From NCBI GenBank assembly GCA_019694675.1, contig JAIBBK010000035.1:141579-178662 (forward strand): a stretch of DNA of 37,084 nucleotides, read 5' to 3'. This stretch comes from Ignavibacteria bacterium (lineage in GTDB: Bacteria > Bacteroidota > Ignavibacteria > Tepidaquicellales > Tepidaquicellaceae). Shown piece by piece: positions 17,564 through 25,282 of the stretch. The notes under the pieces are model-generated. The model saw nothing but the letters and a program-made list of their open reading frames with translations, ran no database searches and was not told where the DNA came from. Both the position numbers and the translations under genes were made by a program. Position 1 is the stretch's first letter; the number at the start of each line of letters is the position of its first letter.

Positions 17564-17714
17564 TCTCAATGTACCTATGAATAAATACTCAAAATATTGT
17601 CTTGCTCCGGACTGCAGAGCAAAGCCAAATCACCATTTCGGGTGATCCGAACTATCTGAAGAGATGTAATGAAAAAGTAATATTTAGTGAGTCGAATCTT
17701 CAGCAGGAATGATT

Positions 17715-17722
17715 TATATTTG
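17715..17722 (+). promoter_or_regulatory. -7 element of the aceB-aceA promoter
   Basis: TATATTTG, a full match to TAnnTTTG, 88 nt before the aceB ATG. No TTG at the expected spacing, so an activator may be needed. The leader it would produce contains short GC hairpins (GGGCATACCC, CGGCTACTGCCG at about 17743-17768), unlike the AT-rich short leaders elsewhere in the window. Confidence 0.4.
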
Positions 17723-17810
17723 TATAAACTATCATCAATCTGCGGGCATACCCGTCGGCTACTGCCGCCTGTCCGCTCTCCCCAAAAAAAATTTCTACTG
17801 CATACTTGTT

Positions 17811-19394
17811 ATGAACGCACAACTCAGTATCACCGGCAAAATGAACAAAGGATTTGAAGACATACTCACTCCCGGAGCTCTTGAATTCTTCACTGCGCTT
17901 GAATCGGAATTTCGTGCAAGAAGAAAGGAACTGCTTGCGCGCAGAATGACAGTTCAGAAAGAAATCGATGAGGGCATACTTCCGGCTTTTTCGGATAACA
18001 CCAAGAGTATAAGGGAAAGCGAATGGACAGTAGCACCGATTCCTGACGACCTCAAAGACCGGAGAGTTGAGATCACCGGTCCTGTGGACAGAAAGATGAT
18101 CATCAACGCACTGAATTCAGGAGCAAACGTTTTCATGGCCGACTTCGAGGATTCAAACTCCCCTACCTGGACAAACTGCATTGAAGGACAGATCAATCTT
18201 CGCGACGCCATTGAAGGCACGATCTCATTCACGAATCCGGAAGGAAAATCATACAAGCTTGGAGAAAAGACCGCAGTGCTTATGGTGAGGCCGAGGGGCT
18301 GGCATCTTGAAGAGAAGAATGTAATGCTTGACGGAGAGAGAGTATCGGCATCGATATTTGACTTTGCACTCTTCTTCTACCATAATGCAAAGAAGCTTAC
18401 TGCAAAAGGTTCGGGTCCGTATTTCTACCTCCCTAAACTTGAGAACCACCTTGAGGCAAGACTCTGGAACGATGTCTTTATCAAGGCACAGAACCTGCTC
18501 GGAATTCCGGTTGGCACAATCCGTGCTACCGTTCTCATTGAGACAATACTCGCAGCATTTGAGATGGATGAGATACTGTATGAACTTAAAGATCATTCGG
18601 CCGGATTGAATTGCGGCCGATGGGATTACATCTTCAGTTTCATTAAGAAATTCAGAAACTACTCCGATCACATTCTACCTGACCGTGGCAAAGTGACAAT
18701 GACCACTCACTTCCTCAGGTCATATTCTCAGCTCGTGATAAAGACCTGCCACCGCAGAGGAATACATGCAATGGGAGGTATGGCCGCACAGATCCCGATA
18801 AAGAACGATCCCGCGGCAAATGAGGAAGCCATGGAAAAAGTGAAAGCTGATAAGGAACGAGAGGCGAAGGACGGGCATGACGGCACATGGGTGGCACATC
18901 CCGGCTTGATATCGACTGCGAAGGAAATTTTCGACAGGTACATGCCGCAGGAAAATCAGATACATGTTAAGAGGGATGATGTAAGTGTGAGCGCAGAGGA
19001 TCTGCTCGCGGTTCCGGAAGGAGAGATAACCGAGAAGGGATTAAGAGTTAACATTGACGTTTCCATTCAGTACATGGAAGCATGGCTTAACGGAAACGGC
19101 TGCGTGCCAATATACAATCTCATGGAAGATGCCGCCACCTCGGAAATATCACGCGCCCAGATTTGGCAATGGATACACAATTCAAAGGGAGTTCTTGACG
19201 ACGGCAGAAAGGTTACCAAAGAACTCTACTTCGAACTTGTAAAAGACGAACTTGAAAAGATCAGGAACATGGTAGGCAGGGAACGTTATGAGAATGGTAA
19301 ATTCGGACTGGCCGCCGAACTGATCAACAAGTTGTCCACTGAAGACGATTTTGGAGAATTTCTGACACTTGTAGCATACGAAAAAATCAACTAA
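17811..19394 (+). CDS. aceB: Malate synthase A
   Basis: 527 aa from the ATG at 17811, close to the ~533 aa of E. coli AceB. An in-frame ATG 102 nt upstream would add a non-homologous N-terminus and overlaps the putative promoter, so it was rejected. It condenses glyoxylate and acetyl-CoA to malate in the cytoplasm, the second step of the glyoxylate shunt. Visible family features are GPVDRKMIINALNSGANVFM and FMADFEDSNSPTW (the Asp/Glu that bind Mg), VRPRGWHL (catalytic Arg region), and the malate synthase signature KDHSAGLNCGRWDYIFSF at about residues 261-278. Also present are MGGMAAQIP and DGTWVAHPGL. It is followed 19 nt later by aceA, forming a complete shunt operon that allows net carbon assimilation from acetate or fatty acids. 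Confidence 0.98.
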   Translation: MNAQLSITGKMNKGFEDILTPGALEFFTALESEFRARRKELLARRMTVQKEIDEGILPAFSDNTKSIRESEWTVAPIPDDLKDRRVEITGPVDRKMIINALNSGANVFMADFEDSNSPTWTNCIEGQINLRDAIEGTISFTNPEGKSYKLGEKTAVLMVRPRGWHLEEKNVMLDGERVSASIFDFALFFYHNAKKLTAKGSGPYFYLPKLENHLEARLWNDVFIKAQNLLGIPVGTIRATVLIETILAAFEMDEILYELKDHSAGLNCGRWDYIFSFIKKFRNYSDHILPDRGKVTMTTHFLRSYSQLVIKTCHRRGIHAMGGMAAQIPIKNDPAANEEAMEKVKADKEREAKDGHDGTWVAHPGLISTAKEIFDRYMPQENQIHVKRDDVSVSAEDLLAVPEGEITEKGLRVNIDVSIQYMEAWLNGNGCVPIYNLMEDAATSEISRAQIWQWIHNSKGVLDDGRKVTKELYFELVKDELEKIRNMVGRERYENGKFGLAAELINKLSTEDDFGEFLTLVAYEKIN

Positions 19395-19413
19395 AACAAG
19401 AAAGGGATAAATC

Positions 19414-20694
19414 ATGAAAGAACGTGAGATCAAGAGAATAGAAGAATCATGGCAGAGTGACAAACGATGGGCAGGAATCAAACGTCCTTATAAAGGAAAA
19501 GATGTTTATGAACTGGCCGGATCTGTGAAGATCGAACATTCGGTTGCAAGGCTCGGAGCCGAGCGCCTGTGGAGACTTCTTCACTCTGAAAATCTTATCA
19601 GGGCCCTTGGAGCACTTACCGGTAATCAGGCGGTGCAAATGGTGCAGGCAGGTCTCAAATCCATATATCTCAGCGGATGGCAGGTGGCCGCGGATGCGAA
19701 CAATGCAAGGCACACTTATCCGGATCAGAGTTTATATCCGGCCGACAGTGTACCTGCCGTTGTAAGGAGGATCAACAATGCACTTCTCCGGGCAGACCAG
19801 ATAACACACATGGACGGCAGGGACGATGTTCACTGGCTCGCGCCGATCGTTGCAGATGCCGAAGCAGGTTTCGGAGGACCGCTGAATGCATTTGAACTGA
19901 TGAAGGCAATGATAGAAGCAGGTGCGGCGGGTGTTCATTTTGAAGATCAGCTCAGTTCAGCCAAAAAGTGCGGACACCTGGGAGGAAAAGTACTTGTAAC
20001 AACGAGGGATTTCATCAATACTCTTGTCTCGGCAAGGCTTGCGGCCGATGTAATGGAAGTACCTACGATCCTCGTTGCAAGAACTGACGCAAACAGCGCT
20101 CACCTCTTGACAAGCGATATTGATGAAAGAGATCATCCTTTCATGACCGGTGAAAGAACGGAAGAAGGCTTTTACAAGATCACCGGCGGACTCGAATCGG
20201 CAATTGCAAGGGGCCTCTCATATGCCCCTTACGCAGACATGATTTGGTGCGAGACTGCGCATCCTGATATTGAAGAAGCCCGCGACTTTGCTGCAGCCAT
20301 ACATGAAAAGTTTCCCGGCAAACTTCTGGCATATAACTGTTCGCCTTCATTCAACTGGAAACGAAACCTGGATGATGCAAAGATAGCCGCATTCCAGGAA
20401 GAGCTTGCAGATATGGGATACAAGTACCAGTTCATTACGCTTGCAGGATTCCACTCGCTTAACACTGCCATGTTCGAGCTTGCACTTGGTTACAAGAGCG
20501 ATGGAATGACCGCCTTCACCAGGCTTCAGGAACTTGAGTTTGAACTTGAAAAGACCTTCGGCTACAAGGCTGTAAAGCATCAGAGCTTTGTAGGAACGGG
20601 TTACTTCGACAAGGTCCAGATCGCAATAACTTCGGGACATTCGGCTACGACCGCTCTTACAGGCTCCACGGAAGAAGAGCAGTTCACCAAATAG
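19414..20694 (+). CDS. aceA: Isocitrate lyase
   Basis: 426 aa (E. coli AceA is 434). It cleaves isocitrate to glyoxylate and succinate, the first step of the glyoxylate shunt. The active-site loop KKCGHLGGK is at residues 184-192 with the catalytic Cys186. Other conserved blocks are [11 protein letters not shown] (~86), [14 protein letters not shown] (~108), [12 protein letters not shown] (~144, Mg-binding acidic residues) and [12 protein letters not shown] (~308). An AGAAAGGG-like ribosome site precedes the ATG, in the 19-nt space after aceB. No intrinsic terminator was seen between its stop and the next promoter at 20731. With ETF downstream, it supports growth on acetate or fatty acids. 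Confidence 0.98.
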   Translation: MKEREIKRIEESWQSDKRWAGIKRPYKGKDVYELAGSVKIEHSVARLGAERLWRLLHSENLIRALGALTGNQAVQMVQAGLKSIYLSGWQVAADANNARHTYPDQSLYPADSVPAVVRRINNALLRADQITHMDGRDDVHWLAPIVADAEAGFGGPLNAFELMKAMIEAGAAGVHFEDQLSSAKKCGHLGGKVLVTTRDFINTLVSARLAADVMEVPTILVARTDANSAHLLTSDIDERDHPFMTGERTEEGFYKITGGLESAIARGLSYAPYADMIWCETAHPDIEEARDFAAAIHEKFPGKLLAYNCSPSFNWKRNLDDAKIAAFQEELADMGYKYQFITLAGFHSLNTAMFELALGYKSDGMTAFTRLQELEFELEKTFGYKAVKHQSFVGTGYFDKVQIAITSGHSATTALTGSTEEEQFTK

Positions 20695-20730
20695 ATCGTT
20701 GGTACAAATGAATATCTTGCGATAAAGATG

Positions 20731-20761
20731 TTGAGGTTTCGGTTTATTATTGATAAGTTGA
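20731..20761 (+). promoter_or_regulatory. Bacteroidota-type promoter for the thioredoxin-TPR gene
   Basis: TTG (20731-20733), 20 nt, TAAGTTGA (20754-20761), 22 nt before the ATG at 20784. Confidence 0.4.
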
Positions 20762-20783
20762 TTTCAAAATAAAATCAAAAACT

Positions 20784-21866
20784 ATGAGAAGTATCCCCGT
20801 ATTAATGATAACAATGGCAATGCTCATTGTTTTTGCAGTTGCTGATTCCAGAGCGGATGTTGAATTCATGAACGGCACATATACTGAAGTGGTGGATAAG
20901 GCAAAACAAGAGAACAAGATCATCATGATAGATTTTGTCACAGACTGGTGCAAATGGTGTGTAGAAACTGACCGGAAAGTTTACACTGACCCTGACGTAT
21001 TCGCATGGGCAAATGCAAATCAGATCAATTGGAAGATTGATGCTGAAAAAGGCGAAGGCCCCGACCTTGCAAAGAAATACGGCGTCAAAGGATATCCGAC
21101 GATCGTATTTACGCAGCCGGACGGTACTGAGATCGACAGGATCTACGGCTACCTCCCCGCACAGCAGTTTCTTGCTGTAATGAAAGATTACCATGCTGGA
21201 GTCAATACTTACGGGTCACTTAAGTCAGCCGTTGAAAATGATCCGGGTGATCCCTCTGCAAATTTCAAATATGCAGACAAGATAGTCTCCACAGGCCTTG
21301 AAGCCGATCCAAAGCCGTATCTTGAAAAAGTGATCTCCTCCGATCCAGGAAATTCAGCCGGTTACACGGATGATGCGAAGTTCCTTCTGGCTTACCTGAC
21401 TGAGGATGAAAAGGCACTGAGTGACGTATTGAAGGAATACCCGCAAAGCAATAAGGCAAAGGACGGCAACATGAACCTGGCGTCATATTACATCTCAAAG
21501 TCGGATTTCAGGAAGGCAAAAGAAATATATGCACAGGCATTCAGCCAGTTCGGGAAAGATGATTTTGATCTGAGGCAGGGTTATGGAATTCTTCTGATCT
21601 CCGAGGCATATGCGGTTTCCAAGAATGAGAAGGCAACAGATAAAGACCGCATGGAAGGAGTCACAGTTTTGTATGATTGCATTCCCTATGTGAGCGGAAC
21701 TGTGAACGAAGCGAGCGCGTACTATATTATGTCGGATCTCTACCTGCAGAACAAAGATCTAACAAAGGCAGAAGAGTGCATTGACAAAGCCATTGCGATC
21801 TATGACAAGAAGTCTTACAGGGACCAGAAGCTGAAGATCAGCAAGGAAAAAACGAAGGCAAACTGA
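20784..21866 (+). CDS. Exported thioredoxin-fold protein with C-terminal TPR-like repeats
   Basis: 360 aa. An N-terminal signal segment (MRSIPVLMITMAMLIVFAVAD) sends it to the periplasm. Residues ~27-140 are a thioredoxin-like domain with the redox motif WCKWC at 55-59 and a cis-proline loop GYPTIVF at about 108-114. The W-C-x-W-C form and the following DP(D/E)V are typical of DsbD-gamma/thioredoxin_7-like proteins rather than of thioredoxin itself. Residues ~160-355 are alpha-helical, with TPR-like units such as SDFRKAKEIYAQAFSQFG and KDLTKAEECIDKAIAIYD. Probably a periplasmic disulfide reductase or chaperone-type protein; the partner is unknown. It has its own promoter (20731-20761) and is followed by a GC-rich hairpin (21894). 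Confidence 0.9.
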   Translation: MRSIPVLMITMAMLIVFAVADSRADVEFMNGTYTEVVDKAKQENKIIMIDFVTDWCKWCVETDRKVYTDPDVFAWANANQINWKIDAEKGEGPDLAKKYGVKGYPTIVFTQPDGTEIDRIYGYLPAQQFLAVMKDYHAGVNTYGSLKSAVENDPGDPSANFKYADKIVSTGLEADPKPYLEKVISSDPGNSAGYTDDAKFLLAYLTEDEKALSDVLKEYPQSNKAKDGNMNLASYYISKSDFRKAKEIYAQAFSQFGKDDFDLRQGYGILLISEAYAVSKNEKATDKDRMEGVTVLYDCIPYVSGTVNEASAYYIMSDLYLQNKDLTKAEECIDKAIAIYDKKSYRDQKLKISKEKTKAN

Positions 21867-21893
21867 CCTTCGAATTCAAATAACATTTTCATT

Positions 21894-21925
21894 AGAGCGG
21901 CGCTGTTGGCGCCGCTCTCAATTTT
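21894..21925 (+). terminator. Hairpin terminator after the thioredoxin-TPR gene
   Basis: A perfect 10-bp stem AGAGCGGCGC / GCGCCGCTCT around TGTTG, followed by CAATTTT. The stem is strong but the T-tract weak. It ends only about 10 nt before the DUF6526 ATG, so it may also mask that gene's ribosome site. Confidence 0.65.
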
Positions 21926-21935
21926 AACCAAGTAC

Positions 21936-22361
21936 ATGAAGAAGCAGGATTACAACAACCACAAACAGTATGTCCCCGGCTTCCACTTTGTTTCATTCGG
22001 ATTCCTGATGGCCGCCTTCGCGTTGTCTGTCTGGAATCTGATCGGAGGAGAAGGTGAACTTACGGGACGCATCACTTTTCTTCTCATCACGATCTATCTT
22101 ATGTTAACTTTTTTCTACTTCAGGGTCTTCGCTCTGAAGGCACAGGACAGGGCTATACGGGCAGAAGAATCGCTCAGATACTACCTGCTTACAGGCAGAC
22201 GATTGCCTGAAGGCCTTTCAATGAACCAGATCGTTGCACTGAGATTTGCATCTGATGACGAACTGCCAAATCTTACTGAAGAGGCTGTTGCTTCGGGGCT
22301 TGCAGGAAATGACATTAAAAAGAAGATCTCGGCCTGGAGAGAAGACAACCACCGGGCATAA
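21936..22361 (+). CDS. DUF6526 family membrane protein
   Basis: 141 aa from the ATG at 21936 (MKKQDYNNHKQYVPGFHFV); an upstream in-frame ATG at 21906 lies inside a terminator loop and was rejected. Two hydrophobic helices (about residues 14-33 and 43-65, including the FFYFR segment) are followed by a soluble tail with ALKAQDRAIRAEESLRYYLL, LPEGLSMNQIVALRFASDDE and the C-terminal KKKISAWREDNHR. This matches the DUF6526 family common in Bacteroidota and Firmicutes; function unknown. The next gene on this strand is 800 bp away. No intrinsic terminator in the + direction is seen until 22605-22678. Confidence 0.85.
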   Translation: MKKQDYNNHKQYVPGFHFVSFGFLMAAFALSVWNLIGGEGELTGRITFLLITIYLMLTFFYFRVFALKAQDRAIRAEESLRYYLLTGRRLPEGLSMNQIVALRFASDDELPNLTEEAVASGLAGNDIKKKISAWREDNHRA

Positions 22362-22402
22362 AAAAAATCAGCAGGCGTATGCATATGCTGCGCCCGCTGA
22401 TT
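22361..22402 (-). terminator. Orphan leftward terminator at the 3' end of DUF6526
   Basis: Read leftward, AATCAGC + GGCG stem segments pair with CGCC + GCTGATT (one A-C mismatch, inner palindrome GCATATGC), followed by TTTTTTT running into the DUF6526 stop codon. In the + direction there is no T-tract after the stem. The nearest leftward gene ends 335 bp away (22738). Confidence 0.65.
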
Positions 22403-22542
22403 AAATCGATGGAGGTCAGTAAGGAACAAGAACAATTGCAACTATGGTGTCAGACTACAAATCGTAGTAAAATGAAGGAGAAAAACAATAATAGATCTCA
22501 AAGAACAAAATAGTCCGACCGACAATTGCGAGAAAATTTCCC

Positions 22543-22573
22543 TTTACAATATGGACAAATATCCATAAGTTTA
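22543..22573 (+). promoter_or_regulatory. Candidate promoter of a small RNA
   Basis: TTT (22543-22545; consensus TTG), 20 nt, TAAGTTTA (22566-22573). It has the same 20-nt spacing as the other promoters in the window, and initiation would fall near 22580. Confidence 0.35.
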
Positions 22574-22579
22574 CACCAG

Positions 22580-22679
22580 GTTAACCCAAAAAACTCAAAA
22601 TCATAAAGATACATCGCTCAAGACCGTTCAACCCCAAATTTTGAACGGTGAAAGGAGAACGAGTGATGTATCTTTTTTA
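22580..22679 (+). ncRNA. Candidate small RNA ending in a double-stem terminator
   Basis: The predicted RNA runs from about 22580 to the T-run at 22673-22678. Its 3' three quarters fold as a 15-bp outer stem (22605-22619 with 22661-22675, one G-U) enclosing a perfect 9-bp inner stem (ACCGTTCAA 22623-22631 with TTGAACGGT 22641-22649, loop CCCCAAATT). An asymmetric internal loop separates them: AAG on one side and the purine-rich GAAAGGAGAAC on the other. The purine loop is a perfect Shine-Dalgarno-like string, and an ATG eight bases after its GGAG opens a five-codon frame (MYLFY, 22666-22683). It does not match tmRNA, 6S or SRP RNA as far as I can tell. Alternatively, it is simply a long terminator for DUF6526. 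Ends are inferred. Confidence 0.4.
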
Positions 22680-22737
22680 TTAGCCCAAAAAAGCTTTAAA
22701 CTCGTCTTTTAAAAACCCTGCCCGGTAGACAACAGTA

Positions 22738-22962
22738 TCAGAGTTCCTCGTACTTTGTGATGAAAACGCCGCCTTCAGTATATATGTAAATGAAACTTTC
22801 TCCTGATGGCTCAACAACTCTTGTAAAAATCAGCCAATCGCTTTTCTCAGTTACCTGGATATTCTTGCTGGCTGCTGCATTTGCGTTCTCTGTTGCCGCA
22901 AATCCGATGAAACTCAGAACTACAATGAAAAGTGTTAAAAATGACTTTGTCATGGATTTCAT
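22738..22962 (-). CDS. Small secreted protein of unknown function
   Basis: 74 aa. The start at 22962 is supported by a strong AAAGGAG ribosome site nine bases upstream, one of the clearest in the window, and by a TTG-N20-TAATTTGC promoter (22988-23018). Residues 1-~30 form a signal peptide (MTKSFLTLFIVVLSFIGFAA..ANA), leaving a mature peptide of about 44 residues (SKNIQVTEKSDWLIFTRVVE..YIYTEGGVFITKYEEL) that looks like a small beta-sheet. There are no cysteines or recognisable motif. No relative is known to me. It is transcribed divergently from the 502-aa protein gene. Confidence 0.75.
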   Translation of the reverse strand: MKSMTKSFLTLFIVVLSFIGFAATENANAAASKNIQVTEKSDWLIFTRVVEPSGESFIYIYTEGGVFITKYEEL

Positions 22963-22987
22963 TACTGTTATCTCCTTTCGATTTAAT

Positions 22988-23018
22988 GCAAATTACATAC
23001 AATTTGATGTGAATACAA
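22988..23018 (-). promoter_or_regulatory. Bacteroidota-type promoter for the 74-aa protein
   Basis: Read leftward: TTG (23018-23016), 20 nt, TAATTTGC (22995-22988), 25 nt before the ATG, with a strong AAAGGAG in between. Confidence 0.45.
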
Positions 23019-23082
23019 AGAAATTTTTTTAGCTTTGTCGCAGATTTGTCCCGGACAATTCCGGATGCCCCCGGCAATAGCG

Positions 23083-23113
23083 TTGATTTTATACAACAAA
23101 CGCATTAAATTTG
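23083..23113 (+). promoter_or_regulatory. Bacteroidota-type promoter for the 502-aa protein
   Basis: TTG (23083-23085), 20 nt, TAAATTTG (23106-23113), a full TAnnTTTG match and the best promoter for a protein gene in the window. The ATG at 23167 gives a leader of about 45 nt. Confidence 0.6.
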
Positions 23114-23166
23114 CACACATCTCGTGACCTGTTGTCGCAATTTTTAAAATTTATACTGGTTTAAAA

Positions 23167-24675
23167 ATGTATACACATTCACTTTTTGATGTCTTCAGGA
23201 CCCTTGGAGACAAGGAAATGATGAAGTTTGGCAAATTCCTGAAGTCGCCGTATTTCAACAACCGGAACACGCTTATAAAGCTATTTGAAGTCCTGAGAAC
23301 ATTTCATCCTGAATACGATCATAAGAACCTGACAAAGGAGAAACTCTTCGAGAAGATCTACAAGAACAACAATTACAATGATTCCACTTTCAGGAATCTT
23401 ATGTCGGATCTGCAGCAGGCAGCGCTTACATTTCTGAAGCTTGAGTCATTCAGGAAGAACGAGATTGAATCAGGATTCTTCCTGACGGACGAACTTGCTC
23501 AAAGAGGGCTTGTGAGGATCTTTGATGAGAAGATCAGGCAAACCGACCGGCAACTCGGGTTAGACAAAGAGATCAGCAGCTCTTACTTTCTCAGCAAATT
23601 CAGGACACAGACGGATCAGTTCTACATGAACCTGCAGTCAGCCAGGGTGCTGAAAAAGTCATTTGTGGAATCTGAGTCAAAAAAGCTGGTGAACGGAATC
23701 ATATTCATGATCAGCTATTTTGTGATCGAATCCGTTAAGCATAATGACAATTTGCTGAAGTATTCGAGGACATACAACATCTCCGGGAATATGAAAACGG
23801 TAACTGACTTTATGAAGCTCTTCGACTTCGCTGCGATCGTAAGATTCATAAAGGAAAACTCAGAGCTCAGACTCCCCATTGTGGAGGCATACTACAAACT
23901 TCTTCTCACATATATAAACTTCGATCAGGACAAATTCTATTTTGAACTTAAGAAATTCCTGATCGCAAATGCGGAAGAGTTCTCATTGGTTGACAATCAC
24001 TTCCTGTTTGCGCGGCTTATGGACTATTGCGTTATAAAGAAGAACTCCGGTGAAGTTACAAGCTTCAATATTGATGTGGAGATATTCGAAATACTTACGG
24101 AGATAATCGGTAAGGGATATTACAGGACTGAATCAGTAAACTATATTCCGTTCGATCTGTACAGAAACTATCTTTACAACTGCATTTCCCTGAAGAAGCT
24201 TGACAAGATGGAAGAGTTCATTAAAGACTTCACGTGCAAGCTCAACCCGAACCAGATATCAAATGTTGAGAATTACAGCTATTCACTTCTTTCATTCGAA
24301 CGCGGCGATTACGGCAAAGCCCTTGATCTGCTGAACAAGATCCGTTTTGATCAGTTCATATACAAACTGGATATGAAAAATCTTTCGCTCAAGATCTATT
24401 ACGAATTGGGACAATATGATTCTGCCCTGTCTGTGATTGACACCTACAAGCACTTCATCAACAACAATGTTCTGCTTTCGGACAACAAGCGGGTGATGCA
24501 TTCACATTTCATCAGCTTTGTGAATAAGCTCATCCTGTGCAAGATCTCGACAAGAGAAACCAGTTTGCTGTACCTTGAAGACAAGGTCAGGAAGTCAAAG
24601 AACACATTCAACAAAGAATGGATCCTCGAAAAGATTGAGCAGGAAAAACTCAGGGCGGGTAAAAAAGCCGTATAG
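23167..24675 (+). CDS. 502-aa alpha-helical protein of unknown function (Bacteroidota-type)
   Basis: No signal peptide or membrane helix, so a cytoplasmic protein is expected. The N-terminus has the string MMKFGKFLKSPYFNNRNTLI followed by KLFEVLRTFHPEYD. From memory, K-F-L-x-S-P-Y-F-N occurs in a widespread but uncharacterised family of ~500-aa proteins in Bacteroidota. The remainder is rich in Leu, Phe, Tyr, Lys and Asn and looks like stacked helices, with TPR-like features in the C-terminal third (YSYSLLSFERGDYGKALDLL, YELGQYDSALSVIDTY). Its own strong promoter (23083-23113) and the 3' hairpin at 24680 make it monocistronic. Function cannot be assigned. Confidence 0.88.
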   Translation: MYTHSLFDVFRTLGDKEMMKFGKFLKSPYFNNRNTLIKLFEVLRTFHPEYDHKNLTKEKLFEKIYKNNNYNDSTFRNLMSDLQQAALTFLKLESFRKNEIESGFFLTDELAQRGLVRIFDEKIRQTDRQLGLDKEISSSYFLSKFRTQTDQFYMNLQSARVLKKSFVESESKKLVNGIIFMISYFVIESVKHNDNLLKYSRTYNISGNMKTVTDFMKLFDFAAIVRFIKENSELRLPIVEAYYKLLLTYINFDQDKFYFELKKFLIANAEEFSLVDNHFLFARLMDYCVIKKNSGEVTSFNIDVEIFEILTEIIGKGYYRTESVNYIPFDLYRNYLYNCISLKKLDKMEEFIKDFTCKLNPNQISNVENYSYSLLSFERGDYGKALDLLNKIRFDQFIYKLDMKNLSLKIYYELGQYDSALSVIDTYKHFINNNVLLSDNKRVMHSHFISFVNKLILCKISTRETSLLYLEDKVRKSKNTFNKEWILEKIEQEKLRAGKKAV

Positions 24676-24679
24676 AATC

Positions 24680-24702
24680 TGAGCCGGTTCTTAACCGGCT
24701 CA
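24680..24702. terminator. Hairpin between convergent genes
   Basis: A perfect 10-bp stem TGAGCCGGTT / AACCGGCTCA with a three-base loop, placed between the stop of the 502-aa gene and that of the Spy-like gene. T-tracts on both sides are weak (ATTGATT; AGATTC), so termination would rest on the stem. Confidence 0.6.
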
Positions 24703-24707
24703 TTGAT

Positions 24708-25091
24708 TCACCTGTCTGAGTCCCGGCCTTTTCTGCCTTCGTGTTTATGTTTGGATCTCTCGCTGAACTTCTGAAGTTGTTCCTTTGTAAGCACACCTTT
24801 CATTTTCTCCAGAAGCTGTTCCCTGTTCTTCGCACGGAAGTCATCTCTTGCATCCTCGTCAAGGCCGTTTATCTTCTCACGTTCACTTTCAATTCTCCTG
24901 GATTCCTCAAGGAAGATGTTGTACACCTGATTATACTGTTCATCCGTCAGCTGAAGTTCAGTTTTCAGCATGTCAGACCTGTGCCTGGCGAATTCCTCCG
25001 GAGTCTTGTGGGGGCCGCCTTTTTGCTGTGCGTAGATATTTCCTGCCAATAATGCCAGAAACAGCGCAGCTATTACCGTCATTGTTTTCAT
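24708..25091 (-). CDS. Spy/CpxP-like periplasmic protein (LTxxQ repeats)
   Basis: 127 aa. The signal peptide is MKTMTVIAALFLALLAGNIYAQ. The mature part is highly charged and helical, with two LTxxQ-like motifs, LTDEQYNQVYNIFLEE at about residues 53-68 and LTKEQLQKFSER at about 101-112. These are the hallmark of Spy/CpxP-type proteins and of the related Bacteroidota DUF4890 group. Such proteins act as periplasmic chaperones or sensors of envelope stress in Enterobacteria; here the role is inferred from the fold. The C-terminal tail is basic (KHKHEGRKGRDSDR). It is convergent with the 502-aa protein gene and lies downstream of the tRNA terminator. Confidence 0.88.
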   Translation of the reverse strand: MKTMTVIAALFLALLAGNIYAQQKGGPHKTPEEFARHRSDMLKTELQLTDEQYNQVYNIFLEESRRIESEREKINGLDEDARDDFRAKNREQLLEKMKGVLTKEQLQKFSERSKHKHEGRKGRDSDR

Positions 25092-25158
25092 TTTGATCTT
25101 GGTTTTAGGTTTCTGTTTTGATGTGAGACAAGCGTATTTCCGGAAGGTTTAACAGAAT

Positions 25159-25190
25159 AAAAAAGGCTTCCTGAGAATCTCAGGAAGCCT
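25159..25190 (-). terminator. Rho-independent terminator of the tRNA-fMet unit
   Basis: Read leftward, a perfect 12-bp stem AGGCTTCCTGAG / CTCAGGAAGCCT with an ATT loop is followed by TTTTTATT. It begins 12 nt past the tRNA 3' end. Confidence 0.93.
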
Positions 25191-25201
25191 CGGATGAACT
25201 T

Positions 25202-25277
<76 letters not shown>

Positions 25278-25282
25278 ATTTG

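Larger units (their letters stand above)
22362..22737. other. Gene-poor interval between convergent genes
   Basis: 376 bp without a protein gene, between DUF6526 (+) and the 74-aa secreted protein (-). It holds an orphan leftward terminator at its left end, a candidate + promoter (22543-22573) and a long double-stem hairpin with a T-run (22605-22678), which together define a candidate ~100-nt RNA. The remaining ~130 bp (22403-22540) are AT-rich with nothing recognisable. Confidence 0.6.

Noticed and set aside
17709..17810. An aceB start at 17709
   Set aside because: It would add 34 residues unlike any malate synthase and overlap the TATATTTG box; the ATG at 17811 gives the family length.
18249..18671. 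A 140-codon open frame antisense to aceB
   Set aside because: It lies wholly inside the malate synthase coding sequence, whose conserved motifs explain the base pattern.
22361..22740. A tmRNA, 6S RNA or mobile-element inverted repeat
   Set aside because: No tRNA-like T arm or tag frame, no 6S-like central bubble, no flanking target duplication or transposase; the stems fit terminators or a small RNA better.
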